Shown here: positions 1-6,661 of the stretch, piece by piece
How the letters are laid out: each line of letters begins with the position of its first letter
Position numbering within the stretch: position 1 is the stretch's first letter
Made by a program: the position numbers and the translations under genes
The notes under the pieces: generated by a model
Seen by the model: only the letters and a program-made list of their open reading frames with translations
Databases searched by the model: none
Told to the model about the DNA's origin: nothing
Source of the DNA: Pelotomaculum sp. UBA3103
GTDB lineage: Bacteria > Bacillota > Desulfotomaculia > Desulfotomaculales > Pelotomaculaceae
Reading direction: 5' to 3'
Assembly: GCA_002365855.1 (NCBI GenBank)
Contig: DFAP01000139.1
Coordinates: forward strand, 1-21,800
Length of the DNA: 21,800 nt

Positions 1-329
1 TGAACGTGCAAGATTACAACAACCCTGTTGCGAAACCTGGCCATCTGGTAAAAGGCGGGCAAGTCATTGGCGGGCAGAATGCCCTGTTCGCCTAAAACCC
101 GGAAAGCGTCGACATAATTATCGGGAGCCCTGTAACGCTCCCGGGCTATAATGTGATTGGCCATGTCAAGCATAGCTTCAATGCATGTCTGCAGGTAATG
201 CTTTGCCGCTCCGGTTAAGAACGGGCTTTCCAGAAAGTCTTTTTCAGAGATTATACGAAGTGATTCCAGGTGGGCAAGATTTTTTTCAATATAGCTAATT
301 TTTGACATCAATACGTCGAGTTCAACCAT
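1..329 (-). CDS. HepT-like HEPN-domain toxin (DUF86), partial at the window's left edge
   Basis: This frame reads leftward from the ATG at 329 and runs off the window without a stop, giving about 109 residues. The visible protein is helical, with a DUF86/HepT-like stretch (QTCIEAMLDMANHIIARER, then PDNYVDAFRVLGEQGIL) followed by MARFRNRVVVILHV. In characterised MNT/HEPN pairs, HepT is an RNase-type toxin neutralised by the adjacent nucleotidyltransferase MntA. Its start overlaps the mntA-like stop by 8 bases, so the two are probably translationally coupled and co-transcribed from the promoter near 844-871. The usual HEPN active-site pattern is R-N-x-x-x-H. Here the position expected to be His is Val and a His follows three residues later, so catalytic competence is uncertain. 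The C-terminal part is outside the window. Family assignment is fairly firm from the pairing; activity is inference. Confidence 0.8.
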   Translation of the reverse strand, partial: MVELDVLMSKISYIEKNLAHLESLRIISEKDFLESPFLTGAAKHYLQTCIEAMLDMANHIIARERYRAPDNYVDAFRVLGEQGILPANDLPAFYQMARFRNRVVVILHV

Positions 330-798
330 TCAGGTAACCCTCGCAAAGAGCTTTGCGGTATTCCCGGTAATATGTTTCCAGATCCACCTGGTAGTCTCCA
401 TATTTACGGTAGGTATCTTCCAGGAAGCCGGCCAGGGTATTCGCATCGGCTTCAAAGAGGAGGATTCCCTTAGCTACAGCCTTAAAACGGAGTTGAGTTG
501 GCGCCCGGTTCAGGTTAACCAGGTCGATCCTTTCAATGCCTAAAAGCAGAGCAAGATCGGCTTCAATGGATAATTCCCGTTTGAGATCCGGTAATTTACC
601 GGGATAGTAAATTACGCCGAGGTCAAGATCACTGAAATTATTCTGAAACTCTGTGCCGAAAGAGCCGAATAGATAGAGTGCCACGATATCGTCCTGCCGG
701 GACAGGTAATCCTGTACCGCTTTTAACACGGGTCCGGTGAAGCCCCTGTCGTATTTTATTGAAGAAATGTTGCGGCTAAATAAATCAATTGACTTCAT
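322..798 (-). CDS. MntA-like minimal nucleotidyltransferase antitoxin
   Basis: A 158-residue protein with the minimal nucleotidyltransferase signature GSFGTEF...SDLDLGV near residues 45-60, which fits GS-x10-D-x-D exactly, and a third acidic position in ERIDLVNLN. The end of the domain (APTQLRFKAVAKGILLFEAD) is typical of MntA-type proteins. Known MntA antitoxins AMPylate a tyrosine of their cognate HepT. The frame can be extended to an ATG at 813, but I chose ATG 798 (MKSIDLF) because the GGGGGG run just upstream is a usable ribosome site and the upstream ATG has none. Its stop overlaps the HepT start by 8 bases. Promoter-like boxes with an internal palindrome lie at 844-871. Type VII toxin-antitoxin is the best reading; the family can also be an orphan stress module. 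Confidence 0.88.
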   Translation of the reverse strand: MKSIDLFSRNISSIKYDRGFTGPVLKAVQDYLSRQDDIVALYLFGSFGTEFQNNFSDLDLGVIYYPGKLPDLKRELSIEADLALLLGIERIDLVNLNRAPTQLRFKAVAKGILLFEADANTLAGFLEDTYRKYGDYQVDLETYYREYRKALCEGYLNG

Positions 799-843
799 CG
801 GATGTCCCCCCATAGTAATTACGTTCGGCCAATCTTTTCCCTG

Positions 844-871
844 ATCTTAACATACACGGGGAGTATGTCAA
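844..871 (-). promoter_or_regulatory. Promoter of the mntA-hepT pair with an embedded palindrome
   Basis: Reading leftward, TTGACA (871-866) is followed after 16 bases by TAAGAT (849-844), a good sigma-A-type promoter about 45 bases before the mntA start. Between the boxes sits ACATAC-N7-GTATGT (850-868), a perfect 6-bp inverted repeat in the position where a repressor would block polymerase. Toxin-antitoxin autoregulation is the obvious guess, but nothing here identifies the binder. Confidence 0.6.
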
Positions 872-899
872 GGCATGCTTTACGGGGTCAGGCGCCTAA

Positions 900-1130
900 G
901 TTATTGCAGTCGGGCAAGGCTGTAAAGGTATTGAGCTGGCTCTTGAAGATGGCAATGCTGTCCCAGAACCGGCAATTGAAGAAAACTATTCTGGTAAAAT
1001 ACTTTTAAGAGCGCCGAAGTCGCTGCATAAGGAATTAGTGGATATAGCTAAAAGCGAAGGTGTTAGTTTGAATCAGTATCTCGTTTATCAGCTTTCTAAG
1101 TCAGTTAAAAGATCAAATACCACAATTTAG
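900..1130 (+). pseudogene. HicB-family antitoxin remnant, N-terminal part missing
   Basis: An open frame from 900 to the TAG at 1128-1130 encodes about 76 residues with no ATG, GTG or TTG before the recognisable part. From about residue 7 it matches the C-terminal organisation of HicB-like antitoxins: GIELALEDGNAVPEPAIEE (end of the HicB fold), then YSGKILLRAPKSLHKEL and AKSEGVSLNQYLVYQLS, the classic ribbon-helix-helix DNA-binding tail. The in-frame stop at 897-899 and the absence of the N-terminal half show a truncated gene. No HicA toxin frame is visible on either side. It could still be expressed from a non-standard start, but I see no ribosome site. Family recognition rests on the motif order. 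Confidence 0.7.
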
Positions 1131-1184
1131 CAATTACTTAATTAAAACGCCTTAACAGCCAAAATATTTAATGAAAGACAAAGC

Positions 1185-1213
1185 TTGACAATGAATTTAG
1201 GGGAACATATACT
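1185..1213 (+). promoter_or_regulatory. Strong sigma-A-type promoter of the marR-efflux operon
   Basis: TTGACA (1185-1190) and TATACT (1208-1213) are separated by exactly 17 bases, close to consensus. A small palindrome TTCA-G-TGAA lies at 1217-1225, at the expected transcription start, and may be part of a MarR operator. The MarR gene starts 49 bases downstream of the -10 box. Confidence 0.75.
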
Positions 1214-1261
1214 TAATTCAGTGAACCATTTTATTGACTAAGGATCATTTGGAGGTGCGCG

Positions 1262-1714
1262 GTGGGGCATCCCGGAGTAGAAAAATATTTTGCCCGCATG
1301 GATGAGATCTTTGCGGGGATGGTACGCAGGCTGCACGCCGAGCTGGAAAACCAGATGGTTTCGGGTATTACCGGAAGCCAGTTTTTTGTTTTGAAGAACA
1401 TCAACAACAGGGGCAGGCTGACGGTGTCCGAGGTAGCCGAAGACCTGGGGGTGTCACTCAGTGCCATCACGGCCCTGGTTGACCGCCTGGTGAAAGCGGG
1501 GCTGGTCTTCAGAAGTCGCGACGAGCAGGACCGGCGCCTGGTCTGGCTGCAGGCGACGGACAAGGGGAAGGAAATCCTGGGCAGGTGCGTCGAGGGCAGG
1601 AAAAGGGTCGCCGTAAAGTATTTTTCCCGGCTCCCGGAAGAGGACCTGGAAAAACTGATTGAGATATACGAAAAAATCATATCCCTGATGCGCACGGAGG
1701 AAAAAGAAAAGTAG
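1262..1714 (+). CDS. MarR-family transcriptional regulator
   Basis: A 150-residue winged-helix regulator. The GTG start at 1262 is preceded by GGAGG at 1251-1255 with 6 bases of spacing. The MarR fold is clear: N-terminal dimerisation helices, then the DNA-reading helix region LTVSEVAEDLGVSLSAITALV (residues about 59-79), and the wing (RSRDEQDRRLVWLQATDKG), followed by C-terminal dimerisation helices. MarR proteins usually repress themselves and a neighbouring pump and are released by small lipophilic ligands. Gene order regulator-adaptor-exporter matches the Bacillus subtilis yhbI-yhbJ-yhcA arrangement, so it probably controls the two genes downstream. Promoter at 1185-1213. Confidence 0.92.
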   Translation: MGHPGVEKYFARMDEIFAGMVRRLHAELENQMVSGITGSQFFVLKNINNRGRLTVSEVAEDLGVSLSAITALVDRLVKAGLVFRSRDEQDRRLVWLQATDKGKEILGRCVEGRKRVAVKYFSRLPEEDLEKLIEIYEKIISLMRTEEKEK

Positions 1715-1723
1715 CGTCTCACG

Positions 1724-1745
1724 GTTCCGGCTGCAAGGCCGGAAC
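1724..1745 (+). other. Hairpin after marR (possible attenuator/weak terminator)
   Basis: GTTCCGGC and GCCGGAAC form a perfect 8-bp stem with a 6-base loop, 10 bases after the marR stop. It is followed by TATTTAAAT rather than a U-run, so it would be a weak terminator or an mRNA-processing/stability element rather than a clean stop. Confidence 0.5.
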
Positions 1746-1760
1746 TATTTAAATATCCTG

Positions 1761-1779
1761 ATTAACTGACCAGGTTAAT
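1761..1779. promoter_or_regulatory. 19-bp palindrome, candidate operator for the efflux genes
   Basis: ATTAAC-N7-GTTAAT is a perfect 6-bp inverted repeat in AT-rich DNA between the marR gene and the adaptor gene. Size and symmetry resemble MarR-family operators. It is not an obvious copy of the palindrome near the marR promoter, so assignment to this MarR is only a guess. Confidence 0.35.
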
Positions 1780-1781
1780 AA

Positions 1782-1889
1782 TTTACGTTTGGTTCAGGAG
1801 CTGAAGGCGGGCTTAGAGAGGGCGAAGAGGTTGCTGTTACCAACCTTGAACTGCTGAAAGACGAAGTGAAAATCAGCATCCGGAATTAA
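1782..1889 (+). pseudogene. C-terminal relic of an RND/ABC-type membrane-fusion (adaptor) protein
   Basis: A short open frame ending at TAA 1887-1889 reads GLREGEEVAVTNLELLKDEVKISIRN, which has the form of the last strand region of AcrA/MacA-type adaptors (G-L-x-x-G-E/D-x-V ... L-x-D-x-V-K-I). A stop at 1779-1781 closes it upstream and there is no start codon with a ribosome site. It does not match the C-terminus of the adaptor directly downstream, so it looks like debris of a different efflux gene. The match is short and the call tentative. Confidence 0.4.
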
Positions 1890-1915
1890 GTGCTGATGGT
1901 GATGGGGGGTTAAGC

Positions 1916-2572
1916 GTGAAAAAGAAAGCGGTGCTTTACGTTGTGCTGGCAGCTATGGTCGTGTCCCTGGCCGGTGTGTCTTTCTATTACTGGTATAAGA
2001 ACAGCCATTATGTTGAAACGGAAGATGCAAGGGTGGACGGGTCCATCGTCAAGGTCGGCCCCCAGATATCCGGCATGATCGCGGAGATTAACGTTGCCGA
2101 AGGGGACCTGGTAAAAGAAGGGGCCATCATCGCCCGGCAAGTTGATTTCAACCTGAAGCAGGGTGACAACCTGGACCTTTCCGTGGTCAGGTCGCCTTTA
2201 ACAGGGACTGTTATTAAAAAGATCGGAAATGTCGGAGAAGTAGGCGTGCCGGGCCAGCCTGTCGTCATGGTCGCCGACCTGAACAGCCTTTACATAACCG
2301 CGAATATTGAGGAGACCAAACTGCACAGGCTGAGGACAGGCCAGAATGTGGATTTCACCATTGACAGCATCCCCGGCGTGAAGTTCAACGGGCAGGTTGT
2401 TTCAATCGGCGAGGCCACGGTGTCAACTTTTTCGCTCCTGCCCTCGATGAACACGGGCGGGAACTTTACCAAGGTCGTACAGAGAATACCGGTAAAAATA
2501 GGGATTGACAAGTACCAGGGACAACGCCTGCTCCCGGGTATGAGCGCGTTTGTGCGTATTCACATTAAATAA
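1916..2572 (+). CDS. Short EmrA/HlyD-family efflux adaptor (YhbJ-like)
   Basis: A 218-residue membrane-fusion protein starting at GTG 1916 with GGGGGG at 1904-1909. One N-terminal transmembrane anchor (residues 5-26) is followed by the signature NSHYVETEDARVDGSIVKVGP and the first lipoyl half (QISGMIAEINVAEGDLVKEG). The second half (VRSPLTGTVIKKIGNVGEVG) follows after only about 20 residues. The long coiled-coil hairpin of Gram-negative EmrA/AcrA, which reaches the outer-membrane channel, is therefore absent, as expected for a single-membrane cell. The C-terminal beta-barrel region (ADLNSLYITANIEETKLHRL...LLPGMSAFVRI) is complete. It should partner the DHA2 exporter encoded immediately downstream. 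Confidence 0.88.
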   Translation: MKKKAVLYVVLAAMVVSLAGVSFYYWYKNSHYVETEDARVDGSIVKVGPQISGMIAEINVAEGDLVKEGAIIARQVDFNLKQGDNLDLSVVRSPLTGTVIKKIGNVGEVGVPGQPVVMVADLNSLYITANIEETKLHRLRTGQNVDFTIDSIPGVKFNGQVVSIGEATVSTFSLLPSMNTGGNFTKVVQRIPVKIGIDKYQGQRLLPGMSAFVRIHIK

Positions 2573-2618
2573 TAAAAACATCGGAGAAATAAAAGAAAAA
2601 GCGGGGGCGGCCAAGATT

Positions 2619-4337
2619 GTGGGACGCGAAGAGAACGGACCTGCCGGCAGCGGGGTGAACTCCATAAACAACGAAGACAATACCGGCTCGAAAATACCGG
2701 TAGTGGCGCTTTTAACCCTGGTCGTCGGCGGGTTCATGGCCATCCTTGACGGCAGCATTGTAAACGTGGCGCTGCCCAAGATGATGGCCATTTTTGGCGT
2801 AACCCCGGACCAGGTGCAGTGGGTAATGACCGCCTACCTGCTTGTTTCCGGTGTCGTGGTGCCGGTTACCGGCTACCTTGGAGACAGGTTCGGCATGAAA
2901 AACATGTACATTTTCTCTCTGGCCGCGTTTACGCTCGGATCGGCTGTCTGCAACCTGGCCTGGAGCAACAACTCACTGGTTGCTGCCAGGGTCATCCAGG
3001 CTATTGGCGGCGGGATGATCATGCCTGTAAGCATGGCGATGATCTATAGAATCGTGCCGATGGATAAAATTGGCATGGCTCTTGGCATATGGGGCATTTC
3101 CGCGATGGCGGCGCCCTCCCTCGGGCCGACTCTGGGCGGCTACCTGGTTGACAACTTCAGCTGGCACTGGATATTTACCATAAACATACCTGTAGGCATC
3201 GCTGCCTGCTTCCTGGCCGCGTTTACCCTGGTGGAGACACCCCGCAGAGCAGACCTGAAACCAGACATTCCAGGCGTCATTTTAAGCGCCGCCGGATGTT
3301 TCGCCCTGCTCCTGGCTCTCAGCCAGGGGCAGGATAAGGGCTGGTCATCCCTGTATATAGTCAACCTGTTTATCTTTTCCGGCTTTTCACTGCTCCTTTT
3401 TGTAATCTGGGAACTGATCACCCCTGAACCTCTTTTGGATATCAGGCTGTTAAAAAACAAGACTTTCAGCATCAGCCTGATCTGCCTGAGCATAGTCACG
3501 GTGGGGATGTTTTCCGTAATCTTCCTGGTACCGCTTTTTGTCCAGTCGATCCAGGGATATTCACCCATGCAGACAGGTTTGATCATGATGCCCATGGCCC
3601 TGACAATGGGCGTGATGATGCCCATCAGCGGGCGGCTGTTCGATAAGATCGGCGCCACGCCCCTGTGTGTGGTGGGTTTTACCATCGTGGCCATAACCAC
3701 CTACCAGCTGCACACATTGACATTCGATACCAGCATCAGGGGCCTGCAGTGGCTGCTTGTAAAAAGGGCCTTCGGGCTGGGGCTCTGCATGATGCCCCTG
3801 ACCACGGCGGGTATGAACACCATACCTCACTTCCTGATCGGCCGGGCCTCGGCTATGAGCAACCTGGTCCGTCAAATATCAGCTTCCTTGGGCATCGCTT
3901 TCCTTACCTATACCATGCTCAGCCGGCAGGACTATCATGCCGCTAGGCTGGCGGAGTCAGTTAACTGGGGTTCCCCGGTTGCGGCAGGCGCCATTCAGCA
4001 AATCCAGGGCATCCTCTCCCAGGCCGGGCTTGGCGGGCAGGCAGACGCCTCCGGCGCGGTTGCAATCCTCACATCGCTGGTGAACAGGGAAGCATTTATC
4101 TCCGGGCTCACAGACGCCTTCATCATCAGCACCATTCTGATCATCGTGGGGATACCCTTTGTGTTCTTTCTCAGTAAAAAACGTGTTGAGGAGCAAAGGG
4201 AAGCAGAATACAGGCGATACGCCCATATGGCTGCGCCGCTGCCCCAGATTGGCGGAATGACGGGTAATGACGGGCCTGGTGGAACGGGCGCCCCGGCGGG
4301 ACCGGGCGGCAGGGCGCCTGGGCCTGCAGCGACTTAG
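2619..4337 (+). CDS. DHA2-family (EmrB/QacA-like) 14-TM drug:H+ antiporter
   Basis: A major facilitator of about 572 residues with 14 predicted membrane segments. Visible family motifs are LDGSIVNVALPKMM in TM1, GYLGDRFGMKNMY (motif A) in the TM2-3 loop, and SLGPTLGGYLVDNFSWHWIF with NIPVG (motif C region, TM5-6), typical of EmrB/QacA antiporters. The frame stays open back to GTG 2550, which would overlap the adaptor gene by 23 bases without a ribosome site. I prefer GTG 2619, which has a GGGGGCGG run 8 bases upstream, but the start is not certain. Function would be proton-driven export of hydrophobic drugs with the EmrA-like partner. The last 30 residues form a Gly/Pro/Ala-rich cytoplasmic tail unusual for the family. 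Confidence 0.92.
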   Translation: MGREENGPAGSGVNSINNEDNTGSKIPVVALLTLVVGGFMAILDGSIVNVALPKMMAIFGVTPDQVQWVMTAYLLVSGVVVPVTGYLGDRFGMKNMYIFSLAAFTLGSAVCNLAWSNNSLVAARVIQAIGGGMIMPVSMAMIYRIVPMDKIGMALGIWGISAMAAPSLGPTLGGYLVDNFSWHWIFTINIPVGIAACFLAAFTLVETPRRADLKPDIPGVILSAAGCFALLLALSQGQDKGWSSLYIVNLFIFSGFSLLLFVIWELITPEPLLDIRLLKNKTFSISLICLSIVTVGMFSVIFLVPLFVQSIQGYSPMQTGLIMMPMALTMGVMMPISGRLFDKIGATPLCVVGFTIVAITTYQLHTLTFDTSIRGLQWLLVKRAFGLGLCMMPLTTAGMNTIPHFLIGRASAMSNLVRQISASLGIAFLTYTMLSRQDYHAARLAESVNWGSPVAAGAIQQIQGILSQAGLGGQADASGAVAILTSLVNREAFISGLTDAFIISTILIIVGIPFVFFLSKKRVEEQREAEYRRYAHMAAPLPQIGGMTGNDGPGGTGAPAGPGGRAPGPAAT

Positions 4338-4367
4338 CTCTAAAGATATTAATATTCAAAAACTGCT

Positions 4368-4398
4368 TAAGCCCCGTTCATTGATTAAGCGGGGCTTA
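4368..4398 (+). terminator. Hairpin terminator candidate after the efflux operon
   Basis: TAAGCCCCG (4368-4376) pairs perfectly with CGGGGCTTA (4390-4398) across a 13-base loop, 31 bases after the exporter stop. There is no good U-run on the plus strand, so termination strength is uncertain, but position and stem strength fit an operon end. Confidence 0.55.
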
Positions 4399-4488
4399 CC
4401 CTTGAGAGTAGAGAAATGTAAATAATTGTGGTAAAATAGTCAAAGCGCAGAGCCTGATTGAAAACTCAAAGGGCAGGAGGAATATTTC

Positions 4489-5223
4489 ATGATGAAGGTA
4501 AACCTCCTTGGCGCCTGTGTTGATGCGTTAAGCATGGATGAGACCGTAGAACGGGTAGCCGGAATGATCAGGAGCGGGCGGCCGCACCGGATTATGACTC
4601 TTAACCCTGAATTTTTGTGCCGGGCACAAACCGAAAGCGCGCTGCTGGATCTGGCCGGGCGCTCGGACTTGGTGACACCTGACGGTGTTGGAATTGTTTG
4701 GGCCTGCCGGATGGCGGGGCGGCCGGCGCCGGAACGGGTAACCGGGATCGACCTGATGCTGCGGCTGGTGGAGAGAGCCGCGGTGGAAAAATGGCGCGTT
4801 TACATGCTCGGTTCAGCTCCGGGTGTGGCTGAGGAAGCGGCCAGCAGGCTCAGGCTTACTTACCCCGGGCTCCTTGTAGTTGGGACGAGAGACGGCTACT
4901 TCCAGGAGAGCGAGGAGAGAAAGCTGGCCGGGGAAATCGGCAAAACCAGGCCGGACCTTCTTCTTGTGGCGCTTGGAGCGCCGAAGCAGGAAATATGGAT
5001 AGACAGGCATCTCGAAGAAACCGGCGCTTCGGTGGCTCTGGGAGTCGGCGGCAGCTTTGACGTTGTGGCCGGCAGGGTGAAACGCGCCCCGCTTTGGGTC
5101 CGCCGCCTGCGGCTGGAATGGCTTTCCCGCCTGCTTAAGGAACCCTCCCGCTGGCGGCGCCAGCTGGTACTGCCGCTGTTCGCCTGGATGGTTATTAAAA
5201 GATATAAACTGAAAAAGATGTAG
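4489..5223 (+). CDS. tagA: WecG/TagA/CpsF-family glycosyltransferase (GT26)
   Basis: A 244-residue GT26 enzyme. ATG 4489 (or the adjacent ATG 4492) has GCAGGAGG about 9 bases upstream. The family core is visible: TLNPEFLCRAQ near residue 38, VTPDGVGIVWACR near 64 with the conserved aspartate, VTGIDLMLRL, YMLGSAPGVAEEA, LGAPKQEIWI near 165 and GVGGSFDVVAG. The C-terminal basic/aromatic segment (RRLRLEWLSRLLKEP...) is the appendage that holds these enzymes to the membrane. TagA adds ManNAc to undecaprenyl-PP-GlcNAc, the second step of wall teichoic acid or secondary polymer linkage-unit synthesis; the exact sugar here is not provable. A TAAAAT -10-like box at 4432-4437 lies upstream, but I find no convincing -35. 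Confidence 0.93.
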   Translation: MMKVNLLGACVDALSMDETVERVAGMIRSGRPHRIMTLNPEFLCRAQTESALLDLAGRSDLVTPDGVGIVWACRMAGRPAPERVTGIDLMLRLVERAAVEKWRVYMLGSAPGVAEEAASRLRLTYPGLLVVGTRDGYFQESEERKLAGEIGKTRPDLLLVALGAPKQEIWIDRHLEETGASVALGVGGSFDVVAGRVKRAPLWVRRLRLEWLSRLLKEPSRWRRQLVLPLFAWMVIKRYKLKKM

Positions 5224-5259
5224 ACAGGATTAACAGGATTGTTCAGGATTGACAGGATT
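5223..5259. repeat. Four tandem-like copies of an ACAGGATT unit
   Basis: Directly at the tagA stop, four imperfect 9-10 base units occur in a row: GACAGGATT, AACAGGATT, GTTCAGGATT, GACAGGATT. A reverse-complement copy (TTAATCCTGT, 5363-5372) sits at the other end of the AT-rich gap, matching ACAGGATTAA at 5224-5233 over 10 bases. Units are too short for CRISPR. Similar short AGGATT/AATCCT strings occur between genes in many bacteria, to my recollection, without a known role. Confidence 0.7.
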
Positions 5260-5405
5260 TAAATTATACCTTTTTCTTTCTTATATTTTATCTATTAAAG
5301 ATTTTACTTAATTTGTGCAAGTAATTTAAAGATTTTTAAGTTATTATTAATTGTAAATCTTATTAATCCTGTAAATTATTTAAAATGTTTCCCAGGAGAT
5401 AAATA

Positions 5406-6515
5406 ATGCCTAAAGTGGTAATCTCGGGATACTACGGTTTTCATAACAGCGGCGACGAGGCCATGCTTCACGCCATGCTGCAGGCCCTGAGGGACGCTGT
5501 TCCCGGCCTGGAGGCAGTTGTGCTTTCAAAAGACCCGGAGTACACGTCCGGTGAATTCGGAGTCCGCTCAGTTCCCAGGGAGAACCCCCGGTTGGTGCTG
5601 GGAGTCCTGGCGGACTCAGACCTTTTGATCAGCGGGGGCGGGGGACTATTACAAGATGTCACCGGCCCTAAAAGCATCATTTATTACCTGGGTATTGTGG
5701 CCCTGGCCAGAATTCTTGGCAAGCCCGTTTTCTTATACGCCCAGGGTATCGGGCCTGTCCGGACCGCTCTGGGAAGGGCGCTTGTTAAGGTGGTTGCGAA
5801 CCGGGTCAGCGTGATTACGGTCAGGGACCAGGATTCGAAGGAAGAACTGACTGAGCTTGGCCTTACGCGCCTGCCCGTTACGGTTACCGCAGACCCGGTT
5901 CTGGGGTTGGAACCGCATGAGATAGACACTAATAAGGGCCTTGAAATACTTGCCGGCCTGGGAGTGAGCGGCGGACCTCTGGCAGGCGTCTCCGTGAGGC
6001 CCTGGAAAAGCGCCGGCGAGGGTTACAAGAAGGTACTGGCAAAGGCTGCCGACGACCTGACGGCTGACGGCTGGCAGGTGGCGCTGGTCCCTATGCACTA
6101 CCCTGGGGATACAGAGGCCTGCAGGGAAGTTGCTTCGCTGATGCGTGAAAAAGCCTTTCTTATTGAACGGCGTGTAGATTACAACAGCCTGCTTTCCATA
6201 GCTGCCAACCTGGATCTCGCGGTTGGAATGAGGCTGCATTTTCTAATATTCAGCGCAATTTTCGGAGTTCCCCTGGTGGGCGTGACTTATGACCCCAAGG
6301 TCAATCGATTTCTACAGTCAATTGGTCTGCCCCCCGGTTTGAGGGTTGACAATCTTGACTACGGCGAGCTGATTGCGAGAATAAGGCACGTGCATGAAAA
6401 CAGGGTAAGGATCAGCGCCGGCATGAAAGAGAAAATGGCTCCGCTGCGCGTTGAGGCAGCAAAAAATGCTTTGATGGTGGCCGAACTTTTACGCTCTGCC
6501 CGTCGTCTAAAATAG
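5406..6515 (+). CDS. csaB: CsaB polysaccharide pyruvyltransferase
   Basis: A 369-residue protein of the polysaccharide pyruvyl transferase family, typical CsaB length. ATG 5406 follows AGGAGAT with about 7 bases spacing. The N-terminal ISGYYGFHNSGDEAMLHAML, the glycine-rich ISGGGGLLQDVTGPKS (residues about 75-90), the FLYAQGIGPVRT segment and the C-terminal GMRLHFLIFSAIFGVPLVGVTYDPKV block are diagnostic. CsaB adds a pyruvyl ketal to ManNAc-type residues of secondary cell wall polymers; that group is the ligand for SLH domains that anchor S-layer proteins. Its place between tagA and an LCP gene supports this. It implies the organism has SLH-anchored surface proteins, though none is encoded here. 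The AT-rich 182-base gap upstream carries the ACAGGATT repeats and no clear promoter. Confidence 0.93.
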   Translation: MPKVVISGYYGFHNSGDEAMLHAMLQALRDAVPGLEAVVLSKDPEYTSGEFGVRSVPRENPRLVLGVLADSDLLISGGGGLLQDVTGPKSIIYYLGIVALARILGKPVFLYAQGIGPVRTALGRALVKVVANRVSVITVRDQDSKEELTELGLTRLPVTVTADPVLGLEPHEIDTNKGLEILAGLGVSGGPLAGVSVRPWKSAGEGYKKVLAKAADDLTADGWQVALVPMHYPGDTEACREVASLMREKAFLIERRVDYNSLLSIAANLDLAVGMRLHFLIFSAIFGVPLVGVTYDPKVNRFLQSIGLPPGLRVDNLDYGELIARIRHVHENRVRISAGMKEKMAPLRVEAAKNALMVAELLRSARRLK

Positions 6516-6661
6516 TAGGACTAAGTACAGATATCCTAGTAACAGTGAAAATATAGAGTAAAATAGGTATTAACCAGTTAAAACATGAATTTTACTCTTT
6601 TTGACAGGGAAGGAATTAAGCAGTTCCGTGTCGAAATATAAACCTGTGGAGGAGTGTGCGC

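Noticed and set aside
802..1008. Plus-strand 68-codon frame
   Set aside because: No ribosome site, antisense to the mntA promoter, and it overlaps the hicB relic in another frame whose translation is clearly protein-like.
1231..1722. Minus-strand 163-codon frame over marR
   Set aside because: Ser/Arg-rich antisense shadow of a clear MarR gene.
5223..5259. CRISPR array
   Set aside because: Repeat units of 9-10 bases without unique spacers of regular size, and no cas genes.
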